DNA from: Copromyces sp. CBS 386.78
Taxonomy: Eukaryota; Ascomycota; Sordariomycetes; Sordariales; Sordariaceae
Direction: 5' to 3'
Length of the DNA stretch: 64,000 nt
Assembly (NCBI GenBank): GCA_030685235.1
Contig: MU839184.1
Span: forward strand, 1-64,000
Under the pieces are notes generated by a model that was not told the DNA's origin, made no database searches, and saw only the letters and a program-made list of their open reading frames with translations. Each line of letters opens with the position of its first letter. Position 1 is the first letter of the stretch. Below, piece after piece: positions 12,375 to 24,969 of this stretch. Made by a program: the position numbers and the translations under genes.

Positions 12375-13519
12375 TCTGGAAGGAGATCGAGACGGGTGAA
12401 CCGAGTGAGTTGGGATGGGTAATTGTTGTGGTGCGCCGTGAGAACTGAGCAGTGCTTGATAATATACTATGTCACCAAGCCCAAGCCGTAGACAGGTGAA
12501 TCCGAGTAGGGGTTAATTATTGTGACACAACTAGTGTACTGCCTGTTAGCCTTTTGCTGGGAGATCCACGTCGCACCAGTACAGACAGGTCCATGTCCCG
12601 TTCACGATAGAGAAGAGGAAACATACCTCTAAATTTGATACCAACCTAGACGATTTTCGACTGATCAGTTCCCGGGTCATTATCGGATGCAGAGGAAATA
12701 CTACCCTTTTCTGTCCGATAGGTCAGGAGCATGTAAGTATTCACTGTACTGGCTCTTACGGAAGAACGAGCTTTGGAGTGAAACGTGGGCAATTAGAGCG
12801 AGCCCGCAGGATGCGAGCTGTTCGGACGGAATGATGGGTGTTCGATCTTGGATGTAGTTTCCTGGTTTTTCCGGAACAAAAAAATCAGTGGTGCGCGGTG
12901 CGTGGGGGAGAAAGGACCCGATTGCGGGGTGATGACATGACGGAGGAACCAAATGTGCACAATTTGAAAGACCAGCGGCAAGAGCGTACCACAGCTGAGT
13001 CGTGTGCGACGCACAACATGCTGCAGACCGATGCTTCTTCTTCTGGGGCTTGGTCAGGTACTACCGTTCGATATCCAATCAGGTTCACTGATCCCATTTT
13101 GCTTGATCTGGTCTTGGAGTTAGCCCCACCACATGCTGACCACCACCTTGCCACGTCACACACAGCGAAGGTTCGAGTCCCCAGAGCCTGATCTTTCTCG
13201 GGACCAGACGGCGAGGGGTAACGCCCAGATGAAGCACACTTGTGCCCCTCCAAGTCGTTGGAAGGGGGGTATTTCACGCCATCCTTGTCGTCAGGCTTCA
13301 GTTCCTCTACAAGCCATGTCCATCGAGGAAGGGACTCCATTTCTACCTCTGTTTCGCCACACAGGTGGTAATGCCGTATTGTGTACTCCCATGGTGTAAG
13401 CTCGCAAAAGCAACCACATTCATTGTCGGCCCTTCAATTTCCCAGTCTACGACATCACCATCAACCGGTCCTGAACAATCTGAACCTTGGGTCACCTGCT
13501 CCATATTTTGCCCTTGGTA
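12375..13519. promoter_or_regulatory. Divergent intergenic region between the DUF7580 and C2H2 genes
   Basis: This 1.1-kb GC-balanced stretch separates the two start codons and must contain both promoters. It holds short open frames on both strands (for example 12885-13340 minus), none with a recognisable domain or a counterpart at the paralogous locus. There the same interval is only about 415 bp. No clear TATA box or specific factor site was identified. Confidence 0.5.
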
Positions 13520-16371
13520 ATGGATACTTCGGTTGTCATCTCAAACCATGTGCAGGAATGCCTGAGGAGCGTTCAGTTACTTTCCCACACCGTGAGCTCC
13601 ACCTCAAAGATAGTACCGGAAACTTCTGATGGCCCTGAAGGCAATCTGGCTACATTTCACGCTCTGGTCAGCAATGAGCTTGGGAGACTCAGAATTTGGT
13701 GCTCCAACATGGGGGCACACCGCAGGGACAAAGGGTCACTCGACTACCGTCTTCGTGATGCATCACCCATCAAGAACCAGATCGTAAGGTTGTTGGAAGA
13801 CCTTCAAGAATCATGCGACGACGGTATGTTTCTCACTTGTTTCCGTGCCCCCGAGGAAAATTTGACGAACAAACTCTGACGAGTCCCAACAGCGGCTTCT
13901 ATACTTCGGGGAGAAGTTATTCCCTGGGATCAACGTCAAGATCATGGCGACGACGAAGACGTTGAAGGGGACATGGGTACACTACCTTCAGATCTTGAGG
14001 GTTTGACAGAGCTCAGCCAAATTGGCTCGGAGATCTCGGACATCATCAACTGCTTGTTTGGAATGTCAATATCGATTCAGCACCCTGCACCTCATGACAG
14101 GTTCAGACACTTCTCTAAAACCGACACATCGTACTTCAAGGAATCCGACATTGCCCATATACGCAACAAATTCCCCTTTGCTTGGGAGCACGTGGTAGAA
14201 CGGTTGGGCTCAGCAAACTCCTTCCGGCGGCAATACTTTCGATACCGAGAGCAACACAACCAGAAACTGGGCCATGGAATTGGCACCCTCAACGGTACCG
14301 ACAACGCCCAGTATTTTGACACAGGAGTAAGCACAATCGAGACCACGGCGTCCTCGGTCCCTCTGCACATGAGGTCATACAAGTTGTCTGTCCCCGGACC
14401 CATTGTCGATGAAGACACCCTTTCGGAGGCGGGTATGACGGAAACATCCTTCGGTTTTACCTGTGCAGCAGAAGGAGAACGCCCAAAACTACCAGCAATG
14501 CCGGACGGCGCAAAGAGCGGGCTTTTTGAATGCCCCTACTGTTACAGAATTGTGGAGGCAAAATCACCAAAGGAATGGAGGTACCGATATAGCCCTGCTG
14601 CTTCTCAGTGACCCGAGTTTCAAGATAGCTGACCCATCCAATTTCGGGTTGTCCAAACAGAAGCCATATCTTTAGTGACCTACGGCCGTACGTCTGCTTA
14701 TCCTTGGATTGTCAGATACCGAATGTAGACTACCAACGACGGTTCCAATGGATGCAGCACGTTCTCGAAAACCACTGGAAGATCTGGAAATGTCCCAAAG
14801 GCTGCAAAGATGTCGTTCGCGGCGTGTGGGAACTGAGGTCCCACATAGCGGCTTTCCACCGAGATATAACTGACCCCGTGGAGATACAAACGCTTTTCTC
14901 CCTGGCAGAACACCCAAAGCCCCTTGACGCGATTACGGAATGCGAGTTATGCCATGAAGAGTTGAACTCCATGAGAGATTATCTTCGACACGTTGGCCGT
15001 CACCAGGAGGATATAGCATTGTTCTCGTTGCCCGACCGTGGTCTCGAAGGAGATTGCGAGTCAGATAACGAGAGTGAAGAGTCTTATGGAGACCCCGACA
15101 TTGATGCCGCCGACGTCACGATGGCCTCTGATGGGGATAACCCAGATTCTGAGCGGCCATCCGACGACAAGGGCAATGCCATTATGTTTCTGCCAGAAGC
15201 AGTCACGCAGACGGTTGCCATCGACGCCCCAGTTGGTTCCAACATTACCAATTTCACTGAGCAAGACTTTGGCAGTTTTGAGGTCGGCGACACTGCCGAA
15301 CTGTGTGGGCATGGCAACCCGCAGCTTGTGGAAAGATCTTGGGTGCCGTCCTTGTTTGGGATGATGGTATGGCTGCCAGCACTTCAACGGTGGTATCCAG
15401 CAAAGGTTGATGCTCAGTTGCTGGCCGTGGACCTAGACACGGCACTGGATATAGAGGAAATACAGGCCCGTGACCAGGAAGAGAGAATCAGACGGGACAT
15501 CGAGACGCCCGACGAGCCCGCTAGTCCCATTGTTCCGGAATGCGTTTATGTTAGCAGAGATGAGTACATCTACGAGCAAGAACAAGCCAGAAAACAGCAA
15601 AGACATGCTGCTTTGTATCAGAGGTTGTTGGTTAGCAGCTATGAGTACGAGCAAGAACAAGCCAGAAAAGAGCAAGAACAAGCCAGAAAAGAGCAAGAAC
15701 AAGCCAGAAAAGAGCAAGAAGAAGCCAGGAAAAAGGAAAGACAGGCTGCTTTGACGGCTCAAACACTTTATCAGACGTTCTTGTATCAGTTTCAGGCTGC
15801 CGTTGCTGTTGACCGCGGAATGTGGGATCTTGAAGCGAATGAAAGGGCCGCTATGCGACAGCATATCCCAGCCATCAATGCCGGGGAACCAGTGGAAATT
15901 TGTTCCAACAGAGAGTTCTTCGAGCTTGACTCTCGAGAGCTTCCCGCGGGATACGTATATGACCCAATGCGCGAGGAGGCCTGTTCCAGTCCAGTACTAC
16001 GGTACCTGAGAACATGGGAAGACCGGGTGTTTGCAGATACTCCCATACACCCCTACGAGCTGGAAGCGATAGAACTTTTGCCTTTCCGAGCTGGTCAGAG
16101 ATCAACACAGACAAGTGAGGCACAGCGGTTATATGAGAAGCATGCACTAGAGCACGCCACTTATTTGTGGGAGGTCGAGAAGTCCTATCCTTTCTTCTAT
16201 CACTATGTTGATTCAAGTGGAAACGACGGGGTGGAGCGTGCTGATACAGCATCTGCCGTGGAGGAATTGGAGCGTTCGGAGCGAGGTAACGCATTCTTGC
16301 CCCTTCCCTACTGGGAGGGGGAGCTAAAGCCCTGGGATAACAAAACATGTTGGGATGATAGAAGGTACTAG
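13520..16371 (+). CDS. AcuF-like C2H2 zinc-finger protein; paralogue 1, intact
   Basis: The exons are 13520-13823, 13893-14580 and 14661-16371 (900 aa). The introns are 69 and 80 nt, with GT-AG ends and CTGAC branch sites. Both splice phases match the paralogue at 45823-52058. The N-terminal region carries GSLDYRLRDAS and LTELSQI..EISDIINCLFG..ISI..PAPHDRF. Zinc-finger-like segments follow: FECPYCYR (about 313), C-x4-C (about 340), WKCPKGC (about 372) and CELCHEEL..RHVGRHQED (about 425-446), the arrangement of the fungal AcuF-like C2H2 family. A short glutamine/arginine-rich coiled-coil repeat (QARKEQE units, about 660-690) and a unique C-terminus complete it. A nuclear or regulatory role is inferred only. 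A MITE sits 23 bp after the stop codon. Confidence 0.85.
15640..15735 (+). repeat. In-frame 24-bp coding repeat in the C2H2 gene
   Basis: Copies of GAGCAAGAACAAGCCAGAAA occur in tandem and encode EQEQARK, giving a short charged coiled coil. A shorter version lies slightly upstream near 15570. The paralogue lacks it, so the repeat expanded after the duplication. Confidence 0.8.
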
Positions 16372-16394
16372 ATTTTGCAAGGAACTTATATCTA

Positions 16395-16848
16395 GAGCTT
16401 AACTTCCCGCACCGTCCCTTTTGACTTGATGCACCCTTTTTGACTTGGCGCACCGCCCTGATAGTTGATATAGTTTTCAATCGTTTTTATATAAAAATTT
16501 CGATATTTTCAATGTTTTGAGTATAGCAACTAAGTCGATCGCTGTCGCGGTCGCTATCGCTGTTACGGTCGTTGTCGTAGTCGCTATCACGGTAATACGG
16601 TCGCTATTGCTGGCGATGGCGGTATAGAAATTAAATTGTATTATATTAAAATATAGCTTTGATTGTGCGAGGAAATATCGCTTGCCTATGGCTGAATATT
16701 TAAAACATTTTACGGATTAATTTTACTATACAAAACGGGGTGCTTTATATGTTAGCTGTCATTCAGCTGTCGGGTAGAGTAAGTGCGGTGCATCAAGTCA
16801 AAAAAGGGTGCGCGAAGACATTAGGGGCGGTGCGGGAAGTTAAGCTCT
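16395..16848. mobile_element. MITE in the 3' region of the C2H2 gene
   Basis: The insert is 454 bp with terminal inverted repeats starting GAGCTTAACTTCCCGCACCG and an 8-bp duplication TATATCTA (16387-16394, 16849-16856). The inverted repeats carry subterminal TTTTGACTTGATGCACC motifs. The centre holds a GTCGCTATCGC-type minisatellite (about 16530-16620), an architecture parallel to the MITE at 1596-2329. It begins 23 bp past the stop codon and probably lies in the 3' UTR. Confidence 0.87.
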
Positions 16849-16908
16849 ATATCTACCTCTATTGGTCTGGGATAGAAGCTCACGTTTTGCGGGCGGGAAG
16901 AATTTAAT

Positions 16909-17416
16909 GAGGAAGCCTAAATACACCCACCCCAAACCTACCTTACTGATACCCAGTTTTTTTCTAGCATCCACAAAACAGTGGGACAACCAGCTGGATG
17001 ACAGTTGATATTGAAAATCCCGTTTTTACCCGCTAAATTTCGTCTTTCTAATGTATTGAAACATTGACCTAGCTTAGTAAATTTTCACCCCTTTGCACCG
17101 TCGCACATCAATACCAAGACTCCCGACGTATATAATATCGCTCAAATCAATTGATTGCGGGCGCCTTCAACTCCCTTTAATCGTCTGCAACTATGCTTGA
17201 TTGATTTGAATCGCTGTTATCAGATTTGAGTTGCAGAGATGCACGAACATATCTGGGTCACTGGGGTCAATTCAAATTTCAAATGGTCATGACCATTTAA
17301 AACGGTTAGATTTACCGCTGAAACTCGATATTTTACATGACAGCTGCCACCTGGGTGCCTATAGGAAAACTGGGTGTCGGTAGGTTTGGGGTGGGTGTAT
17401 TTAGGTAGGCTTCCTC
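16909..17416. mobile_element. MITE with GAGGAAGCC terminal inverted repeats
   Basis: The insert is 508 bp with inverted repeats of about 50 bp (GAGGAAGCCTAAATACACCC on the left, a slightly expanded version on the right) and an 8-bp duplication AATTTAAT (16901-16908, 17417-17424). It is non-coding. The TIRs start with GAG like the other MITEs here, but the sequence is otherwise unrelated. Confidence 0.87.
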
Positions 17417-17424
17417 AATTTAAT

Positions 17425-17762
17425 ACGCGGTTTTATATTGGCACAGACTGTGCTTTGTATTATAATACCTATCCTCGCGTAGCCTTTTTAACTTTACGCT
17501 ATTGAAAGTCTACTAGATCTGTAATAACCCAAGGGTAGACGAGGTTAAGATAGATGTAAATTGTTTTTAGTTGAAGGAAAAAGAGAAGTTGGGCAAGCTA
17601 GGCGGAAGCCTTCCGTGGTATTGGAGGGCAGATCGGAAGCTGGACGATGACATGGAGGCAAGGCAAGATTTGAGGCGTTGGATGGGGAGTTCGGGATGTT
17701 ATAGGAGAGTGTCTAGTAGTAGTTGGTAGTATCATAGACCATGTGTTCGCTACAATGGTACC
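17425..17762. other. Short intergenic stretch before the transposon nest
   Basis: This stretch is GC-balanced with no convincing gene, and is single-copy as far as the window shows. Before the nest inserted it was continuous with 42762 onward. Confidence 0.4.
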
Positions 17763-18080
17763 TACCGCAGCGGGAATATAGGGAGCGTAACAAGCCTTGT
17801 TGTATATTTATTGCATAACTGTGTAACAAGCCCTGTTAAATTAATAAGGCATGTTGGCTGAGAGAAGCCTCTGATTGGTCAGATTTTGGTACAAAATAAC
17901 AAAAGCTAAAGACTACTATAAGGACCTTCTAAAGGCTATTATAAAGGTCTTTAGTCAGTAGTCGTTAGAGTAGTCTTTTTGGTGGTAGTTTGGGTACTTT
18001 AGGCGGGACTTTGACTTCAAAGTCCGGATGAGGGCATTTACACTTCCGCGCGCGAAACTTCGCGCGACGGAAAAAAAGTT

Positions 18081-18150
18081 GTCACCAATTGGAATCGAAC
18101 TAACGATCACAAGGATGAGAGCGACGACAAGAACCATTAAGCCACTGGCT
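18081..18150 (-). other. tRNA-like segment in family X copy A (Pol III A/B boxes)
   Basis: The minus strand reads GCCAGTGGCTTAATGG (A-box-like) and, at tRNA spacing, GTTCGATTCC (B-box-like). A short acceptor-like stem (CCAG, with its partner decayed here) flanks them. The arms do not form a full cloverleaf, so this is tRNA-derived and not a functional tRNA gene. The same segment is in copy B. Confidence 0.5.
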
Positions 18151-18629
18151 CAAATGATTAAGAGTAGGTTTCGTTCCTTCTTTTAATATAGGGCGAGATC
18201 TTTTAGGGAAGGACTGGAACTTTGGAACTTGGAAAAATTCCTTGGCAACCGAACCCCTTAGAGCGTGTTCGGTAGGCCTTTTTTTGCTGACTGCGGTCAG
18301 AAAAAGGTACTTCGGGTTAGAAAGTGGTACGGGCTATAAATTATTTCGTTAGCGTTGATATACTCGTACCCGGGCGTAGTACGGGTAGAAGTCCTAATAC
18401 CCTAAATTTTATAGTGCTTTCAGGGACTTTGGTAGTTGTAATTTAAAAAAAGCAGCCTTTTTGTACTGACCGCAGTCAGCAAGATGCGCGCGATTTGGTT
18501 GGCTATATGCGCGCGGGTGGGTCAGTTTTGCTGACCGGCTGACGAGCGCTAAAATCTGGTACAAATGACCGAAGTCGAGCTACCGAATACGTTTCTGACC
18601 GCGGCTGACCTGGGTTAGCGGTCAGCAGG

Positions 18630-19065
18630 GTTGGGATTAGTACTAGTCCAGTCCAGTATTTGAGTCGTACTAGTACTAGAGGTCTAGTACTAGTACTAGA
18701 CCTGTACTAATACTAATTAGTACTCTAGTATTTAGTACGTACTAAGTACGTACTAAGTATTTTAATAATAATATATTATTAGTTTTAGTATATAGAATAT
18801 ACTACTAAACGAGCTGGTTTCAATACTTTCAATGGTTTTTAAAAATATTATATAATTAAAAAGTTATTAAGATTTTTAAAATATTAATTTTGTACTAAAA
18901 GTACTAATTAGTACAAAATTAGTACTTTTAGTATAGTAAAAGTACTAATTAGTACGAAATTAGTACTTTTAGTACAATAAAAGTACTAATTAGTATAGTA
19001 AAAGTACTAGTCTAGTATATTAAAAATACTAATCTAGTACTAAAAATACTAGTAATATATTTTAA
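18630..19065. repeat. Left subterminal TAGTAC-rich array of the hAT-like element
   Basis: The stretch is dense in short palindromic words (TAGTACTA, TACTAATTAGTA, AGTACGTACT) in no fixed period. The mirror-image array occupies about 42056-42530. Subterminal clusters of short repeats are typical transposase-binding regions in hAT elements; that function is inferred here. Confidence 0.75.
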
Positions 19066-19361
19066 TATTAATATTATAATTATAATTTGTTTACGTTAAA
19101 AGTGTTATAAGATATTTAAATATTAATATTAAATAGATTAATATATTTAATATTATTATAATTATAGTATTATAAGTTATTTATAATAGTAATAATATAC
19201 TTTAAATTATTATTTATCTATAATTAATTATGAACTTATAATATAAATATTTAAATCGTTTTTATATAACCTTTATATATTGAATTCAAATATTTAATTT
19301 AAAACTAAATAAAAGTAATTATAAAAATAATAATTAATAAATAATAAAGGAAACCCATTTA

Positions 19362-19560
19362 TATTATATATAAAATAATTCTAATAATTATTTGATATAT
19401 AATTTTTAACCTCTTTAAAGTAAGGTTTATAAAACTCGCCCTTATTCTTCAAAATCTTTTATTGGCGCTAGTGAAATTCTAAGGTATTCTTATTCAAATA
19501 CTGTTTATTGTAGCGGGAATTATTATAAACCTAAAAGGTTGTACTACCCTATATATAATA
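19362..19560 (-). pseudogene. Zinc-finger-like coding fragment in the hAT-like element (RIP-degraded)
   Basis: The minus strand encodes a decayed version of the segment at 49722-49856 (STTFWVC...C..W.LNKNALEFH). Key cysteine codons TGT/TGC have become TAT/TAC and tryptophan codons TGG have become TAG, exactly as RIP would produce. It probably derives from an N-terminal BED/C2H2-like finger of a transposase or accessory protein. Confidence 0.6.
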
Positions 19561-19593
19561 TTAGTAAATAAATTATTTAATAAATATATATAT

Positions 19594-20011
19594 GAGAATA
19601 TTTTTTCGGACTTTATTAAATGTTTTCCGGCATTGTATTTAAAATATTCAAAGATATTAAAATTTAAATAAGTTAACGAATATTAAGTGTATAAAAAAAA
19701 ATTTATATTTAGAATTTTCCTTATTTTTTACTATATTTCATTACTTAGGCGTTACTAGGCTACGCTACACGTAGGTTTAGAAGATTTATTATAATTTTAT
19801 TAAAAGACTTAATCATTTATTTTCGAAAAAGAATTTAATAAGTAGGTATTGAAGATTTATTTAGACTTAGTAAAAGTAGTTTTAAATAGAGAAAAAAAAG
19901 CCAAGAATTCCAACCTTAAGTTTATCCTTATATCACTTCACTTCGAAGTTCTATATTTAAATATATTTTTTAAATACAGTGCCGGAAAATATTTAATACA
20001 GTCCGAAAAGA

Positions 20012-20017
<6 letters not shown>
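19594..20017. mobile_element. MITE related to the GAGAATATC family
   Basis: The inverted repeats are GAGAATATTTTTTCGGAC...TTTTCCGGCATTG on the left (from 19594) and the complementary form ending near 20017. The flanks are (TA)n, consistent with a TATATATA target, so the exact right boundary is uncertain by a few bases. An internal 65-codon frame is not supported as a gene. Confidence 0.65.
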
Positions 20018-20050
<33 letters not shown>

Positions 20051-20156
20051 TATAATAACCTTTATATTCCTCTAAGCTCGTACTTTCTTATTATAGGAAG
20101 AACGATTTACTAAGTAAAGTATTAGTATAAGTAATATAAATAGAGATATATATATA

Positions 20157-20569
20157 GAGAATATCTTTTCGTACCGTAGCAAATGTCTTTTCGTACCGTT
20201 ATCAAAAATACTACCAAATATAACTTTACCAAATAAGAAGTTGTTAGTATAAAATTAATATCAGAATTCTTGTAATTTTCTACTCTACTTTATAGTTTAG
20301 TTGCTATAAATATATTTATCTAAAGGAAAGACTTAATTCAAATATTGTAAATTTAAAGTAAATAAATAGTTTTTTCCTCTTTTATTGTATATTAAGGGCT
20401 ATAGAGGGCGCCTAAATACGCTCAACACATTATATTATATAAGAAAAATAAATAAAAATTCTAATATACTTTTTATATACTACGGCCTTAATTTGGCTGA
20501 GTTACTTCTAAAAGCCCTTTTTAATTACAGTGCGAAAAGATATTTGCTATAGTACGAAAAGACTTTTTC
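20157..20569. mobile_element. Complete MITE, GAGAATATC family
   Basis: The insert is 413 bp with inverted repeats of about 45 bp. The left end is GAGAATATCTTTTCGTACCG with a second TGTCTTTTCGTACCG motif 25 bp on. The right end is the complement, ending GACTTTTTC. The 8-bp duplication TATATATA sits on both sides, in a TA-rich context that weakens its weight. It is the same family as the fragment at 1-93. Confidence 0.8.
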
Positions 20570-20869
20570 TATATATATATATATAACTATATATATATTT
20601 AAATTAATATATAAATATAAATTTATAAATATATATATAAATAAGTATATTAATAATTATATTTATCCTTAGCTTATTAATTAGTATTTAAATTTTCGCT
20701 CCCTTAATTTATTCTTTTTTAATCGTTAACCTTCTTTCTTAAATTGAATAATATTATTATATAAAATATTTTATTATTATAATAAAATACAATATTACCA
20801 ATCTTCTCAAATATTATTCAATTTAAAATTATTATTTTTCTTTTATACGTTTAATATAAATTCTAGTAC

Positions 20870-21275
20870 TTTCATACTAATTTCAATACTTTTTATACTT
20901 TTAATATTAGTTTTAATATTTTTAAATATATTTTTAATACTTTTAATATACTTTTAATTCTTTTAATACACTTTTAATACTTTTAGTACACTTTTAGTAC
21001 TTTTAATACTTTTAGTACTTTTAATACTTTTAGTACTTTTAATACTTTTAGTACTTTTAGTACTTTTAGTACTTTTAGTACTTTTAGTACTTTTAGTACT
21101 TTTAGTACTTTTAATACTTTTAGTATACTTTTAGTACTTTTAATACACTTTTTAGTACTTTTAGTATACTTTTTAGTACTTTTAGTACACTTTTAGTACT
21201 TTTAGTACACTTTTAGTACTTTTAATATACTTTTAGTACTTTTAATATTTTTAGTACTTTTAATACTTTTAGTCC
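20870..21275 (+). repeat. 9-bp tandem array (CTTTTAGTA)
   Basis: A near-perfect 9-bp period, CTTTTAGTA with AGTA/AATA variants, runs for roughly 400 bp. Several units carry an extra AC or T. It belongs to the hAT-like element and echoes its subterminal TAGTAC words. Confidence 0.85.
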
Positions 21276-22184
21276 TAAATTAAAAATAAAAATACTAGCT
21301 TACTAGTAAAGGTAATATATTAATATAATATATAAATAGTAGATTTTATAATAATGATAATAGAATAATTTAAAATAAATATAATAATATATAATATAAA
21401 TTATAATAATTATAAACTAACAAATATTGTAAATTTAGTAATAATACGAATAATAATAGAATATTCTTTATACTATTTATATTTTCTAAGCCTTCTAAGC
21501 CTTCTAAGCTTTCTAAACCTCCCAACTCTCCTTTCAACCTTCCTTTTAACCCTCTTTCTAACTCCCTTTCTAATTCTTATAGAAAACTGAGTAGGCTTCT
21601 TAATTTTAAAAATAAGAAGAATAGGGTAGAAAAGGTTTATAAGAGCTGTAGAAAAATATTTCTATTATTAGTCTCTTATAACAACGACGCTCTCCAAATT
21701 GTCAGCCCCCATTTTTTCCCCTACGGATCCGCCCCGCTTTTCGGCCGCTATAGTAGAGTATATAGCGCGTAGTTTGGAACCTACGGGTTTAAATAGTATA
21801 ACATTGGTTTACGTCTATACTAAAGTTGAACGAAAGTAATAGGTTTGCGCAAAAATATTCAATTTCCATTTAGTTTCGGACAAATACTTTAACTTTATAC
21901 AATTATAATAATTTCTAACGCAATAAAATAAAATATTTAAAGATTATATATATTATAAATTTATATTCCTATACTTTTTTTTTATATTTCCGCTATATAA
22001 TAAGAATTCTTAGCCCTATAGGTATAACGTTTAGTTTGTATAAAACGGCTCCGATTAAAATTATATATTCTATTTTAATAATCCGTCGTTGTATTAATAC
22101 AAAATTTAATATAGATAATAAGCGATTAAAAATATAATATCGACGAATTTATAGTATTTATCCGTCGTATTACCGATTTTCGTA

Positions 22185-23560
22185 AATTAAATACGTCCGA
22201 ACCTTTTAATATTACCCTTTAAAATTGGATTAGTGAAGTATTACGTCGTATAATTTCTACTGACGACAAATAGATTTAATATAGTTTTATTAATATAGTC
22301 GCTATATATATATTAAATTAAGGTTTACTATTAGATTGGGAATGGCGTTGTCCGAAGCTTAATTAAATTGAATATATTTATTGTATTATTTATAAATAAG
22401 GTAATATAATCTTTATTACCCGAATTAACTATAGTAAGAATATTATTTTTTAAACTATATTTATTATTTTATCCGATAAGGTTACTATTTAAATTATACC
22501 GCTCAATCGGTTTAATAAGGAATAGTATAATATTATTGTAAAATACCCGGGTATTCGGCCTATTTTAATTAATTAATTAATTATAAAAGTATAAAAATCT
22601 AATTTCTCTTTTCTTTAAAACCGATAGGTGGGGGTTATTATTATTCCCCCCTTATCGGTTTTAAATAAGTTCTAATTAATTGCCAAATAATATATTTATT
22701 TTTAAATAAATTTAGAATTTAGAAACTATATATATATCCTCTTCGGTTTAGAATAAACTACTGACGTAAAGTTTATAAAGCTTATACGTAAGGCTTCGTT
22801 CAATTAGCGGATTACTTTTATTATTATTAATGAATTATATATTATATTCTAATAGCGCGAATTCTAAAAGTAATTTATAAATATCTATATTATTAAAATT
22901 ACTATCCTATTTAATATTCCTTAATTCGGATATACAACTATATTAATATATAACGTATAATATTATATATATAAATATAGCGGTTTTCGTTTTAAAGGTT
23001 GTAAATTAAATAAATTTATTATTATTCGTACTTCTATCGACTACGCTAATATTATTATAGTACTATAGCCAATCTTACAAAGTAGGCTCTACAATTATCG
23101 GCGGTTCAAATTCGTCTTCGGCCCCCGAACGCCCAACGCCCCCAAGCTAAATTTCTATTTTATCCTAAAAATAATTATTTATATTAATATTAAACTATTT
23201 TTTTTTTCCGCCCGGGCGTACCTTTTACACTATTTTATATTATCCGATTATAATCCTTTATACGCAGTAAAAATAATCTGTAAATACCACGCCGATATAC
23301 GTCTCCGAAATTAGAAGGAGATATACGAGGACTTTAGGCGATTAAATTTTACGTATTAAATTATATTTATTATTATTTTATTTAATATAAGTATAAATAT
23401 TCCGGACGTATAGCGCATAATTTAATACAGCGTAATTAAATTTAAGAATATCGCGGATTTAATTTAGCGTTTTAAATATACCGTTTATACGGATCCTATT
23501 ACGTACGGTATAGGGTATTATTTTATACTATATTATTAATTCAATTATTTAAGCTAATTA
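22185..23560 (+). pseudogene. RecQ-like helicase remnant
   Basis: The first part reads through stops as LLLDWEWRCPKL, then GNIIFITRINYSKNIIF, a decayed Walker A (from a ..TGYGKS..-type loop), then ILSDKVTI.IIPLNR (motif Ia region). At 23270-23510 the phrase NISINIPDV.RII.YSVIKFKNIADLI.RFKY matches the helicase C domain of RecQ proteins (motifs V-VI, ..PDV..V.QYG....L.DL.QR.GRAGR). A GC-rich patch near 23070-23150 lies between. Stops sit at former CAG/CAA/TGG codons. RecQ-type genes of this sort occur at fungal subtelomeres (telomere-linked helicases). Confidence 0.78.
22614..22665. repeat. Hairpin TTTAAAACCGATA...TATCGGTTTTAAA
   Basis: Arms of 13 bp or more are extended by G- and C-runs around an ATTATTATT loop. 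It lies between the two halves of the RecQ-like remnant, possibly in an intron (a GTATAA-type donor lies upstream). It is similar in design to the hairpins at 27307 and 37304. Confidence 0.7.
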
Positions 23561-24969
23561 AATAAACCCGCTATAGTAAATATTAATATTTATATTAGCG
23601 ATATTTCTATAAATTATATCGACGATTTAAAGTTAGAAACCCCTAAAATCCCGGCCCCTCCTTCCATTAATATTTAATATATTATATTAAATTTCACTTT
23701 AATCGATAATTTAATTTAACTATTTTTATTACCTAATATAAATACATTAAACCAAGATATATTGGATACGGAAAATACATTAGACGAAAATACGTAGAGT
23801 AAATTATTAAATAATAATAAAATTACTTTCGGCTATCTAATCCCTTAGGAATTAGGTATTAACGATAATAATTATTAATTTCGTATATAAATTATAGTAG
23901 AGGAATTATATTAAAAAAAGTATACTAATAAATATAAAGAAATATACGAATTCGTTAACGTAGGCTACTTTAGGCTATATATTATAAAGCTACTATAGGA
24001 GTTTGGGCTACTTCCCGAACTTAAAGGTCTACTTACTTATATAAAGACTTCGATATTGAACGTATTAGTATTCGTTTTATTATAATACCTTTATAGCGAT
24101 ATTATAATAGGTATTATCCCCTACTAGGTCTCTTACCGTTTATATCGAAGAAGTTTATAATACTTATCCGGCGCCCAATTAAATTAACGAAGGCTAGCTT
24201 CGCCCTAACCGAATTAGATTACTTTATAATAAATATAATTAAAACCTTCTATCCTAATATACTTAGGCTATTCGAATTACCGAAGGAGGCGTTTATAATA
24301 TTTATTCTTATAAATATACTTACATATTAATTCGGGAAATAAATACCTATCCTAACTATTTAAAATCTTATTAAAACTATTCTAGTATTCGAATTATAGA
24401 AGTAGTTAGGGGGGTATAATAATATATTAATTATAGAATACAGCCGCTTTATACTTATTATATTAAAAGTATTTAATATTAATATAAAGAGGTTAGTTTA
24501 TAATAATATAAATAGGGAGAAGGGAGATTAATAAGGGCGGGATAAATAAAAAAGTTTATAAGTAGCGGTTCTAGCGCTATAAATTTAAATTTACGTATAA
24601 TTTATCCTACTATTATATATATAAGTATAATTCTACTTGCTAAATAAGTAAAGATTAGTATTATACCAATTAAATAGAAGAAATAAATATAAGTAATCTT
24701 TAATCTTTAATAAATAAATAGGCGAAATTTCCTATTCTTTCGTTTAAATTTTATAAGGGTTGAGAAGGATAAATAAAATTAAATAGAAATATAAAAACCT
24801 ATTATAAATTTCCTTTAAACTTCCGGCTCTACTTTAACTTTTTAACTATAGATAGTCTATATATTCGGATATAAAAATCCCCCCCCTTTTAGAATCCTTC
24901 CCTCTTCCTTCCTTTTATAATTTAGGTTGTATTTTCTTATTTCCCCCTCGCCCCTTATTATAAAAATTT

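Noticed and set aside
13165..13185. GGTTCGAGTCC, a B-box-like word that could mark a tRNA gene
   Set aside because: No A-box or acceptor pairing at tRNA spacing upstream, so it is taken as chance.
12885..13340. 151-codon minus frame between the divergent genes
   Set aside because: No recognisable domain, overlaps other frames, and no counterpart in the paralogous intergenic region.
15433..15864. 143-codon minus frame, leucine/phenylalanine-rich
   Set aside because: It is the antisense of the QARKEQE coding repeat of the C2H2 gene.
17955..18137. Hydrophobic frame (MVLVVALI...) conserved with 49021-49278
   Set aside because: It runs through the tRNA-like segment of family X. The similarity reflects homology of the two element copies and not coding constraint.
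19849..20046. 65-codon plus frame ending in (IY)n
   Set aside because: It lies inside a MITE and ends in a TA microsatellite, with no protein features.
21777..24500. Tyrosine recombinase (Starship captain) at the left end of the 19.7-kb block
   Set aside because: The first readable gene is RecQ-like. No recombinase motif could be read through the RIP damage, so the Starship label was not applied.
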